The notes below the pieces were generated by a model. The model saw nothing but the letters and a program-made list of their open reading frames with translations, was not told the origin of the DNA and made no database searches. A DNA stretch of 64,000 nucleotides from the NCBI GenBank assembly GCA_012520845.1, contig JAAYNL010000024.1, positions 1-64,000 of the forward strand, in the 5' to 3' direction. Positions 34,031 through 43,327 of this stretch are shown in pieces. A program made the position numbers and the translations under genes. This stretch comes from Thermoplasmatales archaeon. GTDB lineage: Archaea; Thermoplasmatota; Thermoplasmata; Methanomassiliicoccales; Methanomethylophilaceae. How positions within the stretch are numbered: position 1 is the stretch's first letter; each line of letters starts with the position of its first letter.

Positions 34031-35097
34031 TTCATTCCCTCCAATATCCCGTCCATGGCGTCGAGCAGGTCCTTGACCCCGCGCACCGTGGCGTCGCCCA
34101 TGTGGCCTATCCTGAACGTCGTTTCCTTGACGTCGCCGTAGCCGCCGGAAATCTCGTAGCCCTTGGCCTTGAGGGCGGTGTGGAACGGTTCGAAGTCCAG
34201 CTTGCCGCGGTTTATCACGCCGATGGTCTTGGACCTGAAACCCTTCTCCGGGAACAGGCCCGACATCCTCCTGTCGGCCCACTTCTCGACGGCCTTGGCC
34301 ATCTCGTCGTGCCTCCTGTAGCGGGCGGGCATCCCCTCCGCCAGGATCCTGTCCAGCTGGAAGTCCAGGGCGTACATCAGGGAGACCGGCGGGGTGGTGA
34401 GCGCGTAGTCCTCGTCGGCGTTCTTCTTGAGCTTGAGGAAATCGGTGTAGAAACCCCTGGCCGGGACCTTCGAGGCCTTGGCGACCATCCTGTCGCTGAC
34501 CAGGGCTATGGCGAGGCCGGGCGGCAGGGCGAGGGCCTTCTGCGTGCCGAAGACCAGGGCGTCCGGGTCCATGCGGCCGATTTCCAGGTCGACGGCGAAC
34601 GCGGAGGTCACGGCGTCGACGATCGTGAGGGCGTCGGGCTTCTGGCGCCTGACCTCCTCGGCCAGGGCGACGCTGTCGCTGAGCACCCCGGTGGAGGACT
34701 CGTTGCTGACCCAGTGGACGGCCTCGACGCCCCTGCCGACCCTGCCCTCGATGTGCTTCGGCTGCATCGGCCTGCCCCACGGGACGTTTATGGCCTCGAC
34801 CTCCTTGTCGTTCAGCCTGGCACATTCGATGAGCCTGTTGCCGAAGGACCCGTTCGTTATGCCGAGGGTCCTGCGGGTGGCGCCGTTCCTTATGGCGCCC
34901 TCAAGCAGAACGGTGGCCGACCCGGACACCAGGAAAACCTCCATGTCCGTGTCCAACGCCTTCCGTATCTTCTCCACGATGCCGCCGTGCAGCTGCTTGT
35001 ATTCCTTGCATCGGTGCGTGATCATGGGTTTCGCCATGGACCGCAGGACGTCCTGCTCGACGTTCACCGGCCCGACCGTGAAAAGCTTCCTGCTCAT
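34027..35097 (-). CDS. Class V aminotransferase (phosphoserine/alanine-glyoxylate type)
   Basis: This 356-residue pyridoxal-phosphate enzyme has the cofactor lysine in VFGTQKALALPPG, the aspartate strand ALTIVDAVTSAFAVD and an N-terminal FTVGPVNVEQDVL. It belongs to the serine-glyoxylate/alanine-glyoxylate group. Overlap with serA suggests that it acts as phosphoserine aminotransferase, as related archaeal enzymes do. The start is the ATG of MSRKLFTVGP, preceded by GAAGG; a TTG three codons earlier is an alternative. A TATA-like CTATTATA lies near 35180-35188. Confidence 0.85.
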   Translation of the reverse strand: MSRKLFTVGPVNVEQDVLRSMAKPMITHRCKEYKQLHGGIVEKIRKALDTDMEVFLVSGSATVLLEGAIRNGATRRTLGITNGSFGNRLIECARLNDKEVEAINVPWGRPMQPKHIEGRVGRGVEAVHWVSNESSTGVLSDSVALAEEVRRQKPDALTIVDAVTSAFAVDLEIGRMDPDALVFGTQKALALPPGLAIALVSDRMVAKASKVPARGFYTDFLKLKKNADEDYALTTPPVSLMYALDFQLDRILAEGMPARYRRHDEMAKAVEKWADRRMSGLFPEKGFRSKTIGVINRGKLDFEPFHTALKAKGYEISGGYGDVKETTFRIGHMGDATVRGVKDLLDAMDGILEGMK

Positions 35098-35224
35098 TGC
35101 CTTCAACCCGTCTCAAAACCCGGGGGCCCGCGGGGGCCTTCGCCTGGGCGTGATTTCCGAACCCGTAATTGCCCGAGCCGTATAATAGTATGCGTGAGCG
35201 CGCGCCCCTTGGGGGGCGGCGCGG

Positions 35225-36400
35225 TCAGAGGTCGGCCAGCGTCCTCTTGATCCTGCCCATGCCCTCTATGATTCTGTCCTCGCTGGTGGCGTACGACAGC
35301 CTGAAGTGCCCCTCCCCCGCGGGGCCGAAGGCCCTGCCCGGGGTCACGGCGACGCAGCCCTTCTGCAGAAGGATCTCCGCCAGCTCCGTGGACGAGATCT
35401 TCGCGTCGTACTTGGGGAACAGGTAGAACGCCCCGTCGGGCAGGGAACACTCCAGCCCGGGGATCTCCGAGATGAGGTCCATGGCCAGGTCCCTCCTTTT
35501 CCTGAACTCGCCGACCATCGATTTCCTGGCGTCCTGGGGGCCGAGGAGGGCCTCCACCGCGGCGGGCTGGGTGAACGACGTGCAGCAGGTTATCGAGTGG
35601 GTCTGCAGCCTGTTTATCGCCTTGACGTCGTCCTCCGGGGCTATGACCCAGCCGAGCCTCCAGCCGGTCATGGCGTACGTCTTGGAGAGGCCGGAGACCG
35701 TCAGGGTGTTCTCGAAGGCGTCGGGGAACGCCGCCATCGAGTAGTGCTTCCCGCTGTAGACTATGTGCTCGTAGATCTCGTCGGAAAGGACGCGGATGCC
35801 CCTGTCGGCGCATATCTCGGATATGGCGGCCAGGGATTCCCTGGGCTGCACGCACCCCGTGGGGTTGGACGGGGAGTTGACTATCATCATCTTCGTCTTG
35901 TGGGTGATTGCCTCCGAAACCCTGTCTGGGTCTATGACGAACCTGTCCTCGGAGGTCGTGTTGACGTACACGGGCGTCGCGCCCGCCAGGCGGACGACCG
36001 CCTCGTAGGAGACCCATGCCGGGTCCGGCAGGAGCACCTCGTCGCCCGGGTCGAGATAACCGAGGGCGATCAGGAATATGGCCTGCTTGGTCGGCGTCAC
36101 CAGGACGTTCGACGGCTTGCAGGGGATCCCGTTGTCCCTGGAGGCGACCTGGGCGATCGCCTTCCTGAGCTCCGGTATCCCGGCGGACGGGGTGTAGTGG
36201 GTGAACCCCCCCTCGAGGGAGTCGACGCACGCCTTGATTATGTTGTCCGGGGTGGTGAAATCCGGCTCCCCCATGGAAAACGACACGATGTCCTTGCCCT
36301 CGGCAACCATCTGGCTGACCAGGTTTGAGATCTTCACCGTGCCCGACGGGGGCACGCCCTGCAGTCTTTTCGATATCATCCCGTCCACCCTACCCGGCAT
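35225..36400 (-). CDS. Class I/II aspartate aminotransferase
   Basis: The 391-residue pyridoxal-phosphate enzyme has the cofactor lysine in VSGLSKTYAMTGWRLGW, the conserved SPSNPTG, the aspartate in VLSDEIYEHIVY and the substrate arginine in GHFRLSYATS. It transfers amino groups between aspartate or a similar donor and 2-oxoglutarate. The frame begins MPGRVDGMISKRL; the second ATG, preceded by GGTGGACGGG, may be the true start. It is separated from the downstream aminotransferase by about 120 bases containing a promoter-like sequence and a GC-rich imperfect hairpin near 35200-35222. Confidence 0.92.
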   Translation of the reverse strand: MPGRVDGMISKRLQGVPPSGTVKISNLVSQMVAEGKDIVSFSMGEPDFTTPDNIIKACVDSLEGGFTHYTPSAGIPELRKAIAQVASRDNGIPCKPSNVLVTPTKQAIFLIALGYLDPGDEVLLPDPAWVSYEAVVRLAGATPVYVNTTSEDRFVIDPDRVSEAITHKTKMMIVNSPSNPTGCVQPRESLAAISEICADRGIRVLSDEIYEHIVYSGKHYSMAAFPDAFENTLTVSGLSKTYAMTGWRLGWVIAPEDDVKAINRLQTHSITCCTSFTQPAAVEALLGPQDARKSMVGEFRKRRDLAMDLISEIPGLECSLPDGAFYLFPKYDAKISSTELAEILLQKGCVAVTPGRAFGPAGEGHFRLSYATSEDRIIEGMGRIKRTLADL

Positions 36401-36485
36401 GGGCCCGCTCCCTCAGCGCCGCCTCCCGCCGAAACCATCCGCCATTAATGGGCCTAATTCGTATAAATCGTTTCCAATGAACGTC

Positions 36486-37559
36486 TCAGGTCATCAGGTC
36501 CCTGAGGTTGCCCGCGTCGACGGCGTCCCTGATTTCCCGGGCGATCCTGGCGCCTGTGCTCATGCCGGGGTGCACCATGTCGGAGTACGGCGAGCCGGAT
36601 ATGAACGGGTTGGTCCCGGCCACGATGCGGGTGGAGATCTCGAACACCTTGAACTTAAGCTGGTCGTTGACGATGGTCTCCAGGCAGAACGGCCCCCACA
36701 TGCCGCCGAACAGCTCGTAGGAGCGTTCGACCGCCCTCTCGGCCATGTCGAAGGCCTTTGGCAGCAGGGACTCCCTGATGACCACCGGGATGTTGCCGGT
36801 GACCACGAAGGTGGGGTTCAGGCCGTATCCCCTGGCGTCGTCGACGGAACCCATCTTGTAGAGCTCGTCGATGTTGCTCTCGTCCCTCCTGTCAATAGAC
36901 ATGAGCTCCAGGGCACCGCCCCTCTTAATCTGGTAGCCGTCCCTCTTGAACGGCGAGTAGAAGAAATGCAGGTAGTACCTGGTGCCCAGGCAGTACTCCT
37001 GTATGGTGTGGGGCTGGGTGTTGTCCACGGCCGTCTTGTAGTCCGGGTAGTCCTTGGCGATGAAGAAGCCGCGGCCGCCCTTGGCGCCGTGGTACTTCAC
37101 CATCACCGGCTCCGCTATCTCCCTGGCATCGGAAATCAGGCGGGGCATCTCGATGCCCGCGGAGGTGAGCCACTCCCTCTCCATGGCCCTGTCCGACTCC
37201 CACTGGAGGACGGCCTTGTTGCCGTAGGCGGGCACGGGGTAGTCCTCGAAGCGCCCCGGCCCCATGTACTCGACGAAGGAACCGTGCGGGATGATGATGG
37301 CGTTCTCGTCGTGGAGCTCGCCGACCCTGGCCTCCATGTCGTCGAAGTCCCTGTACCTGAATATTTTGTCCGGCTTCGCCAGCGGGAACGCGTCGTAGTA
37401 CCTCGTGTCGTGGGAAATCGTGAGGCCCGCGGTCTTGAAGCCGAGTTTCCTGGCCCCGTGGAAAATCTGCAGGGACGAATGGGAGCAGAGGGTGGCAATC
37501 GTCAAACCCTCCAAATCGTACCCGTCGAGGATTTCGTCAATCCTTTTCTTTGGAACCAT
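36486..37559 (-). CDS. purP: Formate-dependent FAICAR synthetase PurP
   Basis: PurP is the archaeal ATP- and formate-dependent enzyme that makes FAICAR from AICAR late in purine synthesis, replacing folate-dependent PurH. The 357-residue ATP-grasp protein begins with IATLCSHSSLQIFHGARKLG. It shows the ATP-binding segment EPVMVKYHGAKGGRGFFIA and the metal-binding FCLETIVNDQLKFKVFEI. TTTAAAT at 37581-37587 lies about 25 bases upstream of the ATG, so the transcript is probably leaderless. The purS-purL-purQ genes are at 49954-53319. Confidence 0.95.
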   Translation of the reverse strand: MVPKKRIDEILDGYDLEGLTIATLCSHSSLQIFHGARKLGFKTAGLTISHDTRYYDAFPLAKPDKIFRYRDFDDMEARVGELHDENAIIIPHGSFVEYMGPGRFEDYPVPAYGNKAVLQWESDRAMEREWLTSAGIEMPRLISDAREIAEPVMVKYHGAKGGRGFFIAKDYPDYKTAVDNTQPHTIQEYCLGTRYYLHFFYSPFKRDGYQIKRGGALELMSIDRRDESNIDELYKMGSVDDARGYGLNPTFVVTGNIPVVIRESLLPKAFDMAERAVERSYELFGGMWGPFCLETIVNDQLKFKVFEISTRIVAGTNPFISGSPYSDMVHPGMSTGARIAREIRDAVDAGNLRDLMT

Positions 37560-37630
37560 ATTGGCTAATTGCTATTGGTGATTTAAACCTTGGCAAGGGC
37601 GGGATCGGTTCATCGACACCCCGAATTCAT

Positions 37631-37710
37631 AATCCATACAATAAAAAATCCACAATCCATACAACAGATATTCCATTATTCATACAATAAAAAATCCACA
37701 ATCCTTACAA
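37631..37710 (+). repeat. Tandem repeat with 23-bp period, four units
   Basis: The core CATACAA (TTACAA in the last copy) recurs at 37635, 37658, 37681 and 37704, exactly every 23 bases. Units 1 and 3 are near-identical over 30 bases (37635-37664 and 37681-37710, one mismatch). It lies between the purP promoter and the ATPase copy 2 gene. Confidence 0.9.
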
Positions 37711-37744
37711 TAACATTATATCTGGATGGCCCCTAAGGATATCC

Positions 37745-39007
37745 ATGAAAGAATATAGGCCGAGGTATGCCGACATCGAGTTGAAACGAGGCCTCGAAGC
37801 CTTCGGCGCCGTGTTGATAGAGGGACCGAAATGGTGCGGCAAGACGACCACGGCCGAACAGGTCGCCAAAAGCGCCGTGTACCTGCAGGACGAGGACAAA
37901 AGGGAAGACTACAGAAGAATGGCGGCGGTCAAACCGTCGTTGTTGCTCCAAGGGGAAAAACCCCTGTTGATAGACGAATGGCAGATGGAGCCCCGGCTAT
38001 GGGATGCCATAAGGTTCGACGTCGACAGGGAATCCGGGGAAGGGCTCTACATACTGACGGGATCGACGGTCGTCGACGAGTCGTCCATAAAGCATTCCGG
38101 CGCGGGGAGGATAAAGAGGATGAGGATGTCGACCATGAGCCTTTTCGAGTCGGGGGACTCCGCGGGGACGGTCGGTTTATCGGATCTGTTCGAAAACATG
38201 GACATCGGGGCCAGGTCCCCCCTCGCCCTGGAGGACCTGGCAAGACTGACGGTCAGGGGAGGGTGGCCGAAAACAATCGGCAAGGACCCCGCCGTCGCCC
38301 GCGAGCTGATCGACGGGTACTGCCAAACCATCCTTGGGTCCGACATAAAAACGGTCGACGGCGTGCAGCGCGACGGATCGAGAATGGGAATGATTATGAA
38401 ATCGCTTTCCAGAAACGTCTCCACGTCCGTTGCCAATACCAAGATACAGGCGGACCTGAACGCGAAGATGGGTACGGAAACCCATATCAACACTGTAAGG
38501 GACTACCTCGGGGCGCTGGACAGACTGTTCGTGACGCAGAACCTGACGGCGTGGAATCCCAGGCTCCGCTCCAAAGCCACGGTAAGGACGAGCGACGTCA
38601 GGCATTTCTGCGACCCGGCGATCGCGGCGTATTTCCTGAACGCCTCGCCCAAGAACCTGATGGACGACCTGAACACCTTCGGCCTGCTGTTCGAGTCCCT
38701 GGCCGTCAGGGACCTGAGGGCGTACTCCAAGCCGCTGGGGGGCGACGTGTTCCATTACCGGGACAGCAACGGCCTGGAAGCGGACGCCATAGTGCTCCTG
38801 CGCGACGGCAGGTGGGGCGCCGTGGAGGTCAAGCTCGGCGCGGGCATGATCGACGACGCTGCCGAGAACCTGAAGAAGCTCGGGGACACCGTGGAATCGG
38901 ACGCCGTCGGCACGCCGTCGTTCCTGGCCGTCGTGACGGGCACCGAATACGCGTACCGCAGGGATGACGGCGTCTACGTCGTGCCGCTGGGATGCCTCAG
39001 GGGCTGA
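37745..39007 (+). CDS. AAA_14/DUF4143 ATPase (copy 2)
   Basis: The 420-residue protein has Walker A GPKWCGKT (residues 27-34) and Walker B PLLIDEWQMEPRL. Its DUF4143 part has RTSDVRHFCDPAIAAYFL, and the nuclease-like ending has FHYRDSNGLEADAIV and WGAVEVKLG. It is a distant relative of copy 1 at 28661, not a recent duplicate. ATTATAT at 37715-37721 lies about 25 bases upstream of the ATG, suggesting a leaderless transcript. The four-unit 23-bp repeat ends 34 bases before the start. No toxin or partner gene is adjacent. Confidence 0.87.
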   Translation: MKEYRPRYADIELKRGLEAFGAVLIEGPKWCGKTTTAEQVAKSAVYLQDEDKREDYRRMAAVKPSLLLQGEKPLLIDEWQMEPRLWDAIRFDVDRESGEGLYILTGSTVVDESSIKHSGAGRIKRMRMSTMSLFESGDSAGTVGLSDLFENMDIGARSPLALEDLARLTVRGGWPKTIGKDPAVARELIDGYCQTILGSDIKTVDGVQRDGSRMGMIMKSLSRNVSTSVANTKIQADLNAKMGTETHINTVRDYLGALDRLFVTQNLTAWNPRLRSKATVRTSDVRHFCDPAIAAYFLNASPKNLMDDLNTFGLLFESLAVRDLRAYSKPLGGDVFHYRDSNGLEADAIVLLRDGRWGAVEVKLGAGMIDDAAENLKKLGDTVESDAVGTPSFLAVVTGTEYAYRRDDGVYVVPLGCLRG

Positions 39008-39087
39008 CCCCGCGCTTAGGCTGACTGTAGCGACAAACGAATATAAACAGTCCCGTGCAATCAGCAACCGTCCCGGGAGGGATACGA

Positions 39088-40404
39088 ATGAAAGGGAACG
39101 AACTAACACCCCACGTAGAGGAACTGAAAAGGGTGCTCGGAAAGAAGGTGAGCGAGGAGGACATAAGGGCCGAACTGGACAATTTCGTGAACAGGTTCGG
39201 CGTGGACGTGGAGAACGCCAAGAAGGCCATAGTTAGGAAACTGGGCGACGAGGGCGTCTCCTTCATCACCGCGGACGCCGTGAAGAAGAAGATCGGCGAC
39301 CTAACGGGCAACGAGCAGAGCGTGGACATCACCGCGAAGGTGGTGTTCGGCGAGAGCAAGGACGTGACGGTCCGCGGGCAGCCCAAGACCATATTCTCGG
39401 GCATACTCGGCGACGACACCGGCACCGCCTCCTTCACCGTCTGGGAAGGGGAAGGCGTGGAGCTGGAGACGGGCGCCGTCTACGAATTCAGGAACGCGTA
39501 CACCAGGCTCTGGAACGAGAGGGTCCAGATAAACGTCGGGAACCGCGGCACCATCGAGGCCAGCAAGGAGAGGATCGAAACGGTGCCGTACTCCGGCGGC
39601 GAGCCCGTCGACGCCAAGATCGGCGACCTCCGGGAGGGGATGGGCAGCGTCAACGTCACCGGCAAGGTGATCGACGTGGAAAGAAGGGAAATCACCGTCC
39701 GCGGCGAGCCGAGGGTGGTGTTCTCCGGGAAGATGGCCGACGACACCGGCAACGTCCAGTTCTCCGCCTGGGAGGACTTCGGCCTCGTCGAGGGCAGGAC
39801 GTACACGGTCAGCAACGCCTACGTCAGGGCGTGGAGGGGCATACCCCAGCTCAACATGGGCGACAGGGCGTCCGTCGAGGAGGCGGACGCCGACTTCGGC
39901 GACGCCGTCGGCGGGCCGACGGAAAGCACCATAAGCGAGATAATCGCCGTCGGGGGCGGGATAGACGTGTCCGTCACCGGCGTGGTCGTCGACGTCAGGC
40001 AGGGCAGCGGCCTCATCCAGAGGTGCCCCGAGTGCAACAGGGCCATCCTCAACGGCGAATGCGTGTCCCACGGCACCGTGGAGCCCGTGCTTGACCTCAG
40101 GCTCAAACTGGTCCTGGACGACGGGACCGGCGCGATGAACGTGCACGTGGGCAGGGAACTGACCGAGAAGCTGACGGGCGTCACCCTCGATGCCGCCGTC
40201 GGCCTGGCCAAGGCCCGCGGCGACCCCGAGGCCGCCTCCAGGGGCATGGCCGGCAAGGTGATCATCAAGCAGATGAAGGCCACCGGCAACGTCCTCAGCG
40301 ACGAGTTCGGGCCGATGATGATCGCCCGGGAGGCGGAGTTCCTGGAGATCGACATAGACGCCGAGGCGAAAAAACTCCTTTCCGAGATGGAGGCGACGAT
40401 ATGA
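39088..40404 (+). CDS. Replication protein A, large subunit
   Basis: RPA binds single-stranded DNA during replication and repair. The 438-residue protein has an N-terminal helical region followed by several OB folds, two of which are clearly homologous (TIFSGILGDDTGTASFTVWE and VVFSGKMADDTGNVQFSAWE). A C-terminal zinc finger has CPECNRAILNGECVSHG. The start is the ATG after GGGAGGGAT. It overlaps the RPA-associated gene by ATGA, the usual archaeal pairing. Confidence 0.94.
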   Translation: MKGNELTPHVEELKRVLGKKVSEEDIRAELDNFVNRFGVDVENAKKAIVRKLGDEGVSFITADAVKKKIGDLTGNEQSVDITAKVVFGESKDVTVRGQPKTIFSGILGDDTGTASFTVWEGEGVELETGAVYEFRNAYTRLWNERVQINVGNRGTIEASKERIETVPYSGGEPVDAKIGDLREGMGSVNVTGKVIDVERREITVRGEPRVVFSGKMADDTGNVQFSAWEDFGLVEGRTYTVSNAYVRAWRGIPQLNMGDRASVEEADADFGDAVGGPTESTISEIIAVGGGIDVSVTGVVVDVRQGSGLIQRCPECNRAILNGECVSHGTVEPVLDLRLKLVLDDGTGAMNVHVGRELTEKLTGVTLDAAVGLAKARGDPEAASRGMAGKVIIKQMKATGNVLSDEFGPMMIAREAEFLEIDIDAEAKKLLSEMEATI

Positions 40405-41297
40405 TCCTCAGGGAAACCGCATGGAGGGTCTTCGCCGGCGAGCTCAACAACTCCACCCTCGAGGAGAGGGGCGCGGAGGAGAAGTCGCCGAACTACGTGA
40501 TCAGCCCCCTGGGCGCCCCCATCAACAGGGTGCTCATCGCCGGGGTCCTCCTGGAGAAGGAGAACCGCGGCACCGACGACGACCCGCTGTGGTCCGGTAG
40601 GATACAGGACGCCTCCGGCAATTTCTTCATAAACGTCGGAAGGTACCAGCCCGCCGCCTCGGTCGCCATGGCCGACCTGGAGACCCCGTCCTACGTCGCG
40701 GTGGTGGGCAAGGTGAGGACCTACGCCAGGGACGACGGGCGCGTCATGGTCACCGTCAGGCCCGAGAGGATCGAGGAGATCGACGAGGAGACCCGCAGGC
40801 TCTGGATGCTCAGCACCGCCCGGGCGACCTGGGAGAGGCTGCTCGACATGAAAAAGGCCATCGGCGGCGCCTCGATCGAGGATCTGGTCGAGGGCGGCAT
40901 GGACAGGGACGGCGCCGAGGCCATCCACTACGCCCTGGAATACTACGGCAACCCCGACTCCACCAGGTACCTGAACATGATACAGAATTCCCTAAGGGCG
41001 CTGCTGCCGGACGAGCAAATCGACCTGGGCCTGCCCGAGAAAATCTACGGCGGGGAGGACGAGATCGTGATCGACGGCCCCGACGAGCGGGGCTCCTCGG
41101 AGGAGGAGAAAGAGATCATCATGAGGCTCATCGGGGAGCTCGAGGGAGGCGGCAAGGACGGCGCCGACAGGGAATCCCTGGAGAGGGAGGCGGCGAAGCA
41201 CGGCATCGCCCCCGTCAGGGTCGAGGAGCTTTCCAACGAGCTGATGGACGAGGGTCAGGTCTACGAACCCAGCCTCGGCTACCTCAAGAGGGTGTGA
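40401..41297 (+). CDS. RPA-associated OB-fold protein (COG3390 type)
   Basis: The 298-residue protein has an N-terminal OB fold (NRVLIAGVLLEKENRG, WSGRIQDASGNFFINVGRYQP) and a helical, strongly acidic C-terminal half ending in a winged-helix-like segment, VEELSNELMDEGQVYEPSLGYL. Proteins of this type partner RPA in euryarchaea and are encoded directly downstream, as here. They probably take part in single-stranded DNA handling. Confidence 0.9.
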   Translation: MILRETAWRVFAGELNNSTLEERGAEEKSPNYVISPLGAPINRVLIAGVLLEKENRGTDDDPLWSGRIQDASGNFFINVGRYQPAASVAMADLETPSYVAVVGKVRTYARDDGRVMVTVRPERIEEIDEETRRLWMLSTARATWERLLDMKKAIGGASIEDLVEGGMDRDGAEAIHYALEYYGNPDSTRYLNMIQNSLRALLPDEQIDLGLPEKIYGGEDEIVIDGPDERGSSEEEKEIIMRLIGELEGGGKDGADRESLEREAAKHGIAPVRVEELSNELMDEGQVYEPSLGYLKRV

Positions 41298-41300
41298 GGC

Positions 41301-41900
41301 TCAGTACCGGGACTCCACGTCCGAGAACTGCGCCTTCGACTCGTATATGAAGTAGGTCACGATCAGCCCGACGCCGATCGAGAAGGCGGCCCCGACGGCC
41401 ATCATGGCCAGGAAGGCCGCCGACCTGAGACCCATCAGCAGATAGACGGGGACGGAGGCGAGATACACGAGGGACGCCGCCGCGCAGAAGGTCCACGCGG
41501 GTTTCCATTTGCCCTTGTTGAGGACGTGGTACAGGCTGACGCCCGCCAACGCCAATGAGATTACGGTGAAAACGGCGCTCACTATGGACATGTCCTTTAT
41601 GTCGCCGTAGGTGAGCCCCCATTCGGCGAACACGTCGGCGACTGCAGGGTCCTCGGGCATGGAAAGCGACATCGGGAGCGACAGCACCGACAGGACGGAC
41701 AGGGCGACGTAAAGGATGAGCAGGATCTTTGCCAGGTCCAGGCGGCCGGATTTCACATTGGCGGCGGCGCTGTAGGGGATTTGGCCGGACGCGTACGCGG
41801 ATCCCTTGTCCACGGCCATGCCGCAGTTGGGGCAGTGGGCGCTGTCAGCGGGCATCTTCCTGCCGCAGTGGACGCAGAACGCTGAATCTTCGCCTTCCAT
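41301..41900 (-). CDS. Zinc-ribbon membrane protein (copy 1)
   Basis: The 199-residue protein starts with a zinc ribbon (FCVHCGRKMP and AHCPNCGMAV). Four hydrophobic helices follow, the first being ILLILYVALSVLSVLSLPMS. It ends VTYFIYESKAQFSDVESRY. The gene at 41937 encodes a paralogue with the same layout and a similar end (VTYCIHRSKAHF). Function is unknown; zinc-ribbon membrane proteins often act in signalling or membrane stress. It is convergent with the RPA operon. Confidence 0.8.
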   Translation of the reverse strand: MEGEDSAFCVHCGRKMPADSAHCPNCGMAVDKGSAYASGQIPYSAAANVKSGRLDLAKILLILYVALSVLSVLSLPMSLSMPEDPAVADVFAEWGLTYGDIKDMSIVSAVFTVISLALAGVSLYHVLNKGKWKPAWTFCAAASLVYLASVPVYLLMGLRSAAFLAMMAVGAAFSIGVGLIVTYFIYESKAQFSDVESRY

Positions 41901-41936
41901 GTGGCTGAATCGGTCGTATTTTATTTAAATATGCAG

Positions 41937-42440
41937 TCAGGAAAGGAAATGCGCCTTGGACCGGTGGATGCAGTAAGTGACCAGCAACCCGACCGCCAGG
42001 AGCATGATGTCCATCGTCACCAGCAGCGTCAGGCTCGCCGCGAGGCAGGAGAGGACGGCAGCCCTGTGGTTCGTACGGGTCATCGTGAAGAACGAGGAAA
42101 CGGCGGCGAGCACCCCGGAAACCAGCAGCTCGACCATGGCGACGGGCAGCAGCTTCCTGAAATCCTCCGCGGTCAGGCCGAACATCTCGTACACGGACGG
42201 GTTCTGCTCGATCATGGAAATCATGGTGTCCCCCATGGTCAGCATCGTCAGCCCGGTGAGCAGCGCCATGCCGGCGTAAACCATGACGGCTATCGACGCG
42301 ACGGTGAGCAGCGTGTCCGACTCCCGGACGACGGGCTGCCGGTAGGCCGGCGGCAGGACGTCCCCGCGGACCGGGAAACCGCACTCGGGGCAATAGGACT
42401 CCCCGTCGGAAAGATTCCTGCCGCACCGTTCGCAGAACAT
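41937..42440 (-). CDS. Zinc-ribbon membrane protein (copy 2)
   Basis: The 167-residue protein begins with the zinc ribbon FCERCGRNLSDGESYCPECG. Four hydrophobic helices follow, including TVASIAVMVYAGMALLTGL and MDIMLLAVGLLVTYC. It matches copy 1 downstream in layout and in its last ten residues, so the two arose by tandem duplication. Function is unknown. Confidence 0.8.
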   Translation of the reverse strand: MFCERCGRNLSDGESYCPECGFPVRGDVLPPAYRQPVVRESDTLLTVASIAVMVYAGMALLTGLTMLTMGDTMISMIEQNPSVYEMFGLTAEDFRKLLPVAMVELLVSGVLAAVSSFFTMTRTNHRAAVLSCLAASLTLLVTMDIMLLAVGLLVTYCIHRSKAHFLS

Positions 42441-42482
42441 GGCCGCGAAATCCGTGCGGGGCTAATTAACTGTTTGTTTGGG

Positions 42483-43301
42483 TCAGCGCCTGCGGAACAC
42501 GGCCGAGCCGTAGCCGACGACGGCGGACCTGTCGTGCTTGAGGGCGTCCCAGGAGTCGGTGTGCGCCAACACGTCCGCGGACTTGGGCGAGAGCGCCTCC
42601 ATCGCCACGGCGATGGGACCGTAGCCGCAGGCGCTTATGCCGTACTCCCGTATCGCGGAATACATCCCGGCCACGTCGAGGCGGGAGACGGCGTCCATGA
42701 CCATGCCGTCCAGCTTCGCCGCCACCTCCTTCGGGACGTAGTGGGACAAGTCCGAGGACGCCAGGACGATCACGTCGTGCCCCTCGCACGCGTCGCGGAC
42801 CGCGGCGGCGAGGCGCTTGGCGGCGGGCATGCTCTGGTCCCTCATTATTATCGGCACGATTCTGGGGTCTGGGTCTATGGTCTGTATGAACGGGACCTGC
42901 ACCTCCACGGAATGCTCCGACCCATGGGCCGCCGGGCTGTTCACGACGGTCTCGGAAAGCTTCCCCAGGATCTCCGTGTGGATTTCGCAGGCGCCCAGCG
43001 GCGTTAGGTACGGGTCACTGCACAGGGCCGCCGGGAACGGGATGCCGCGGTGGTCCGGGCCGATTATGACGTACGCTTCGGGGAGGCCGTCCTCGGCGAT
43101 CGCCTTGAACGTGTGGGCGGCGTTCATGCCCGATGCCATGTAACCGGCGTGGGGCGCCACCGCGCCGACGATTTCCCTGGCGCCGGAGGATTCCCCGGGA
43201 AGGCCGGGGCCCAGCGGGTGCGTGAAACAGGACCTCACGGCCGAGGCTAGGGATTCCCTCCCCTCGGGATAGAAATGGCCGGCCACTGCGGGGTATCGCA
43301 T
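42483..43301 (-). CDS. MEMO1-family protein
   Basis: The 272-residue protein belongs to the MEMO/AmmeMemoRadiSam B family, related to non-haem iron dioxygenases. Metal-site histidines are seen in VAPHAGYMASG, IIGPDHRG and HGSEHSVEVQVPFIQ, with further conserved residues in ASSDLSHYVP. The cellular role is not firmly known. It follows rpsB on the same strand, the standard archaeal neighbourhood, although enolase and mevalonate kinase are missing from this copy of the cluster. Confidence 0.9.
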   Translation of the reverse strand: MRYPAVAGHFYPEGRESLASAVRSCFTHPLGPGLPGESSGAREIVGAVAPHAGYMASGMNAAHTFKAIAEDGLPEAYVIIGPDHRGIPFPAALCSDPYLTPLGACEIHTEILGKLSETVVNSPAAHGSEHSVEVQVPFIQTIDPDPRIVPIIMRDQSMPAAKRLAAAVRDACEGHDVIVLASSDLSHYVPKEVAAKLDGMVMDAVSRLDVAGMYSAIREYGISACGYGPIAVAMEALSPKSADVLAHTDSWDALKHDRSAVVGYGSAVFRRR

Positions 43302-43327
43302 GGCCCTCGATTGGACCAGGGCCTATT

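Noticed and set aside
35190-35224. GC-rich imperfect hairpin between two aminotransferase genes as a terminator
   Set aside because: It lacks the T-rich tract expected of an archaeal terminator and the pairing is interrupted; kept only as a remark.
37631-37710. CRISPR array
   Set aside because: The repeats are contiguous with a 23-bp period and no unique spacers, and no cas genes are nearby.
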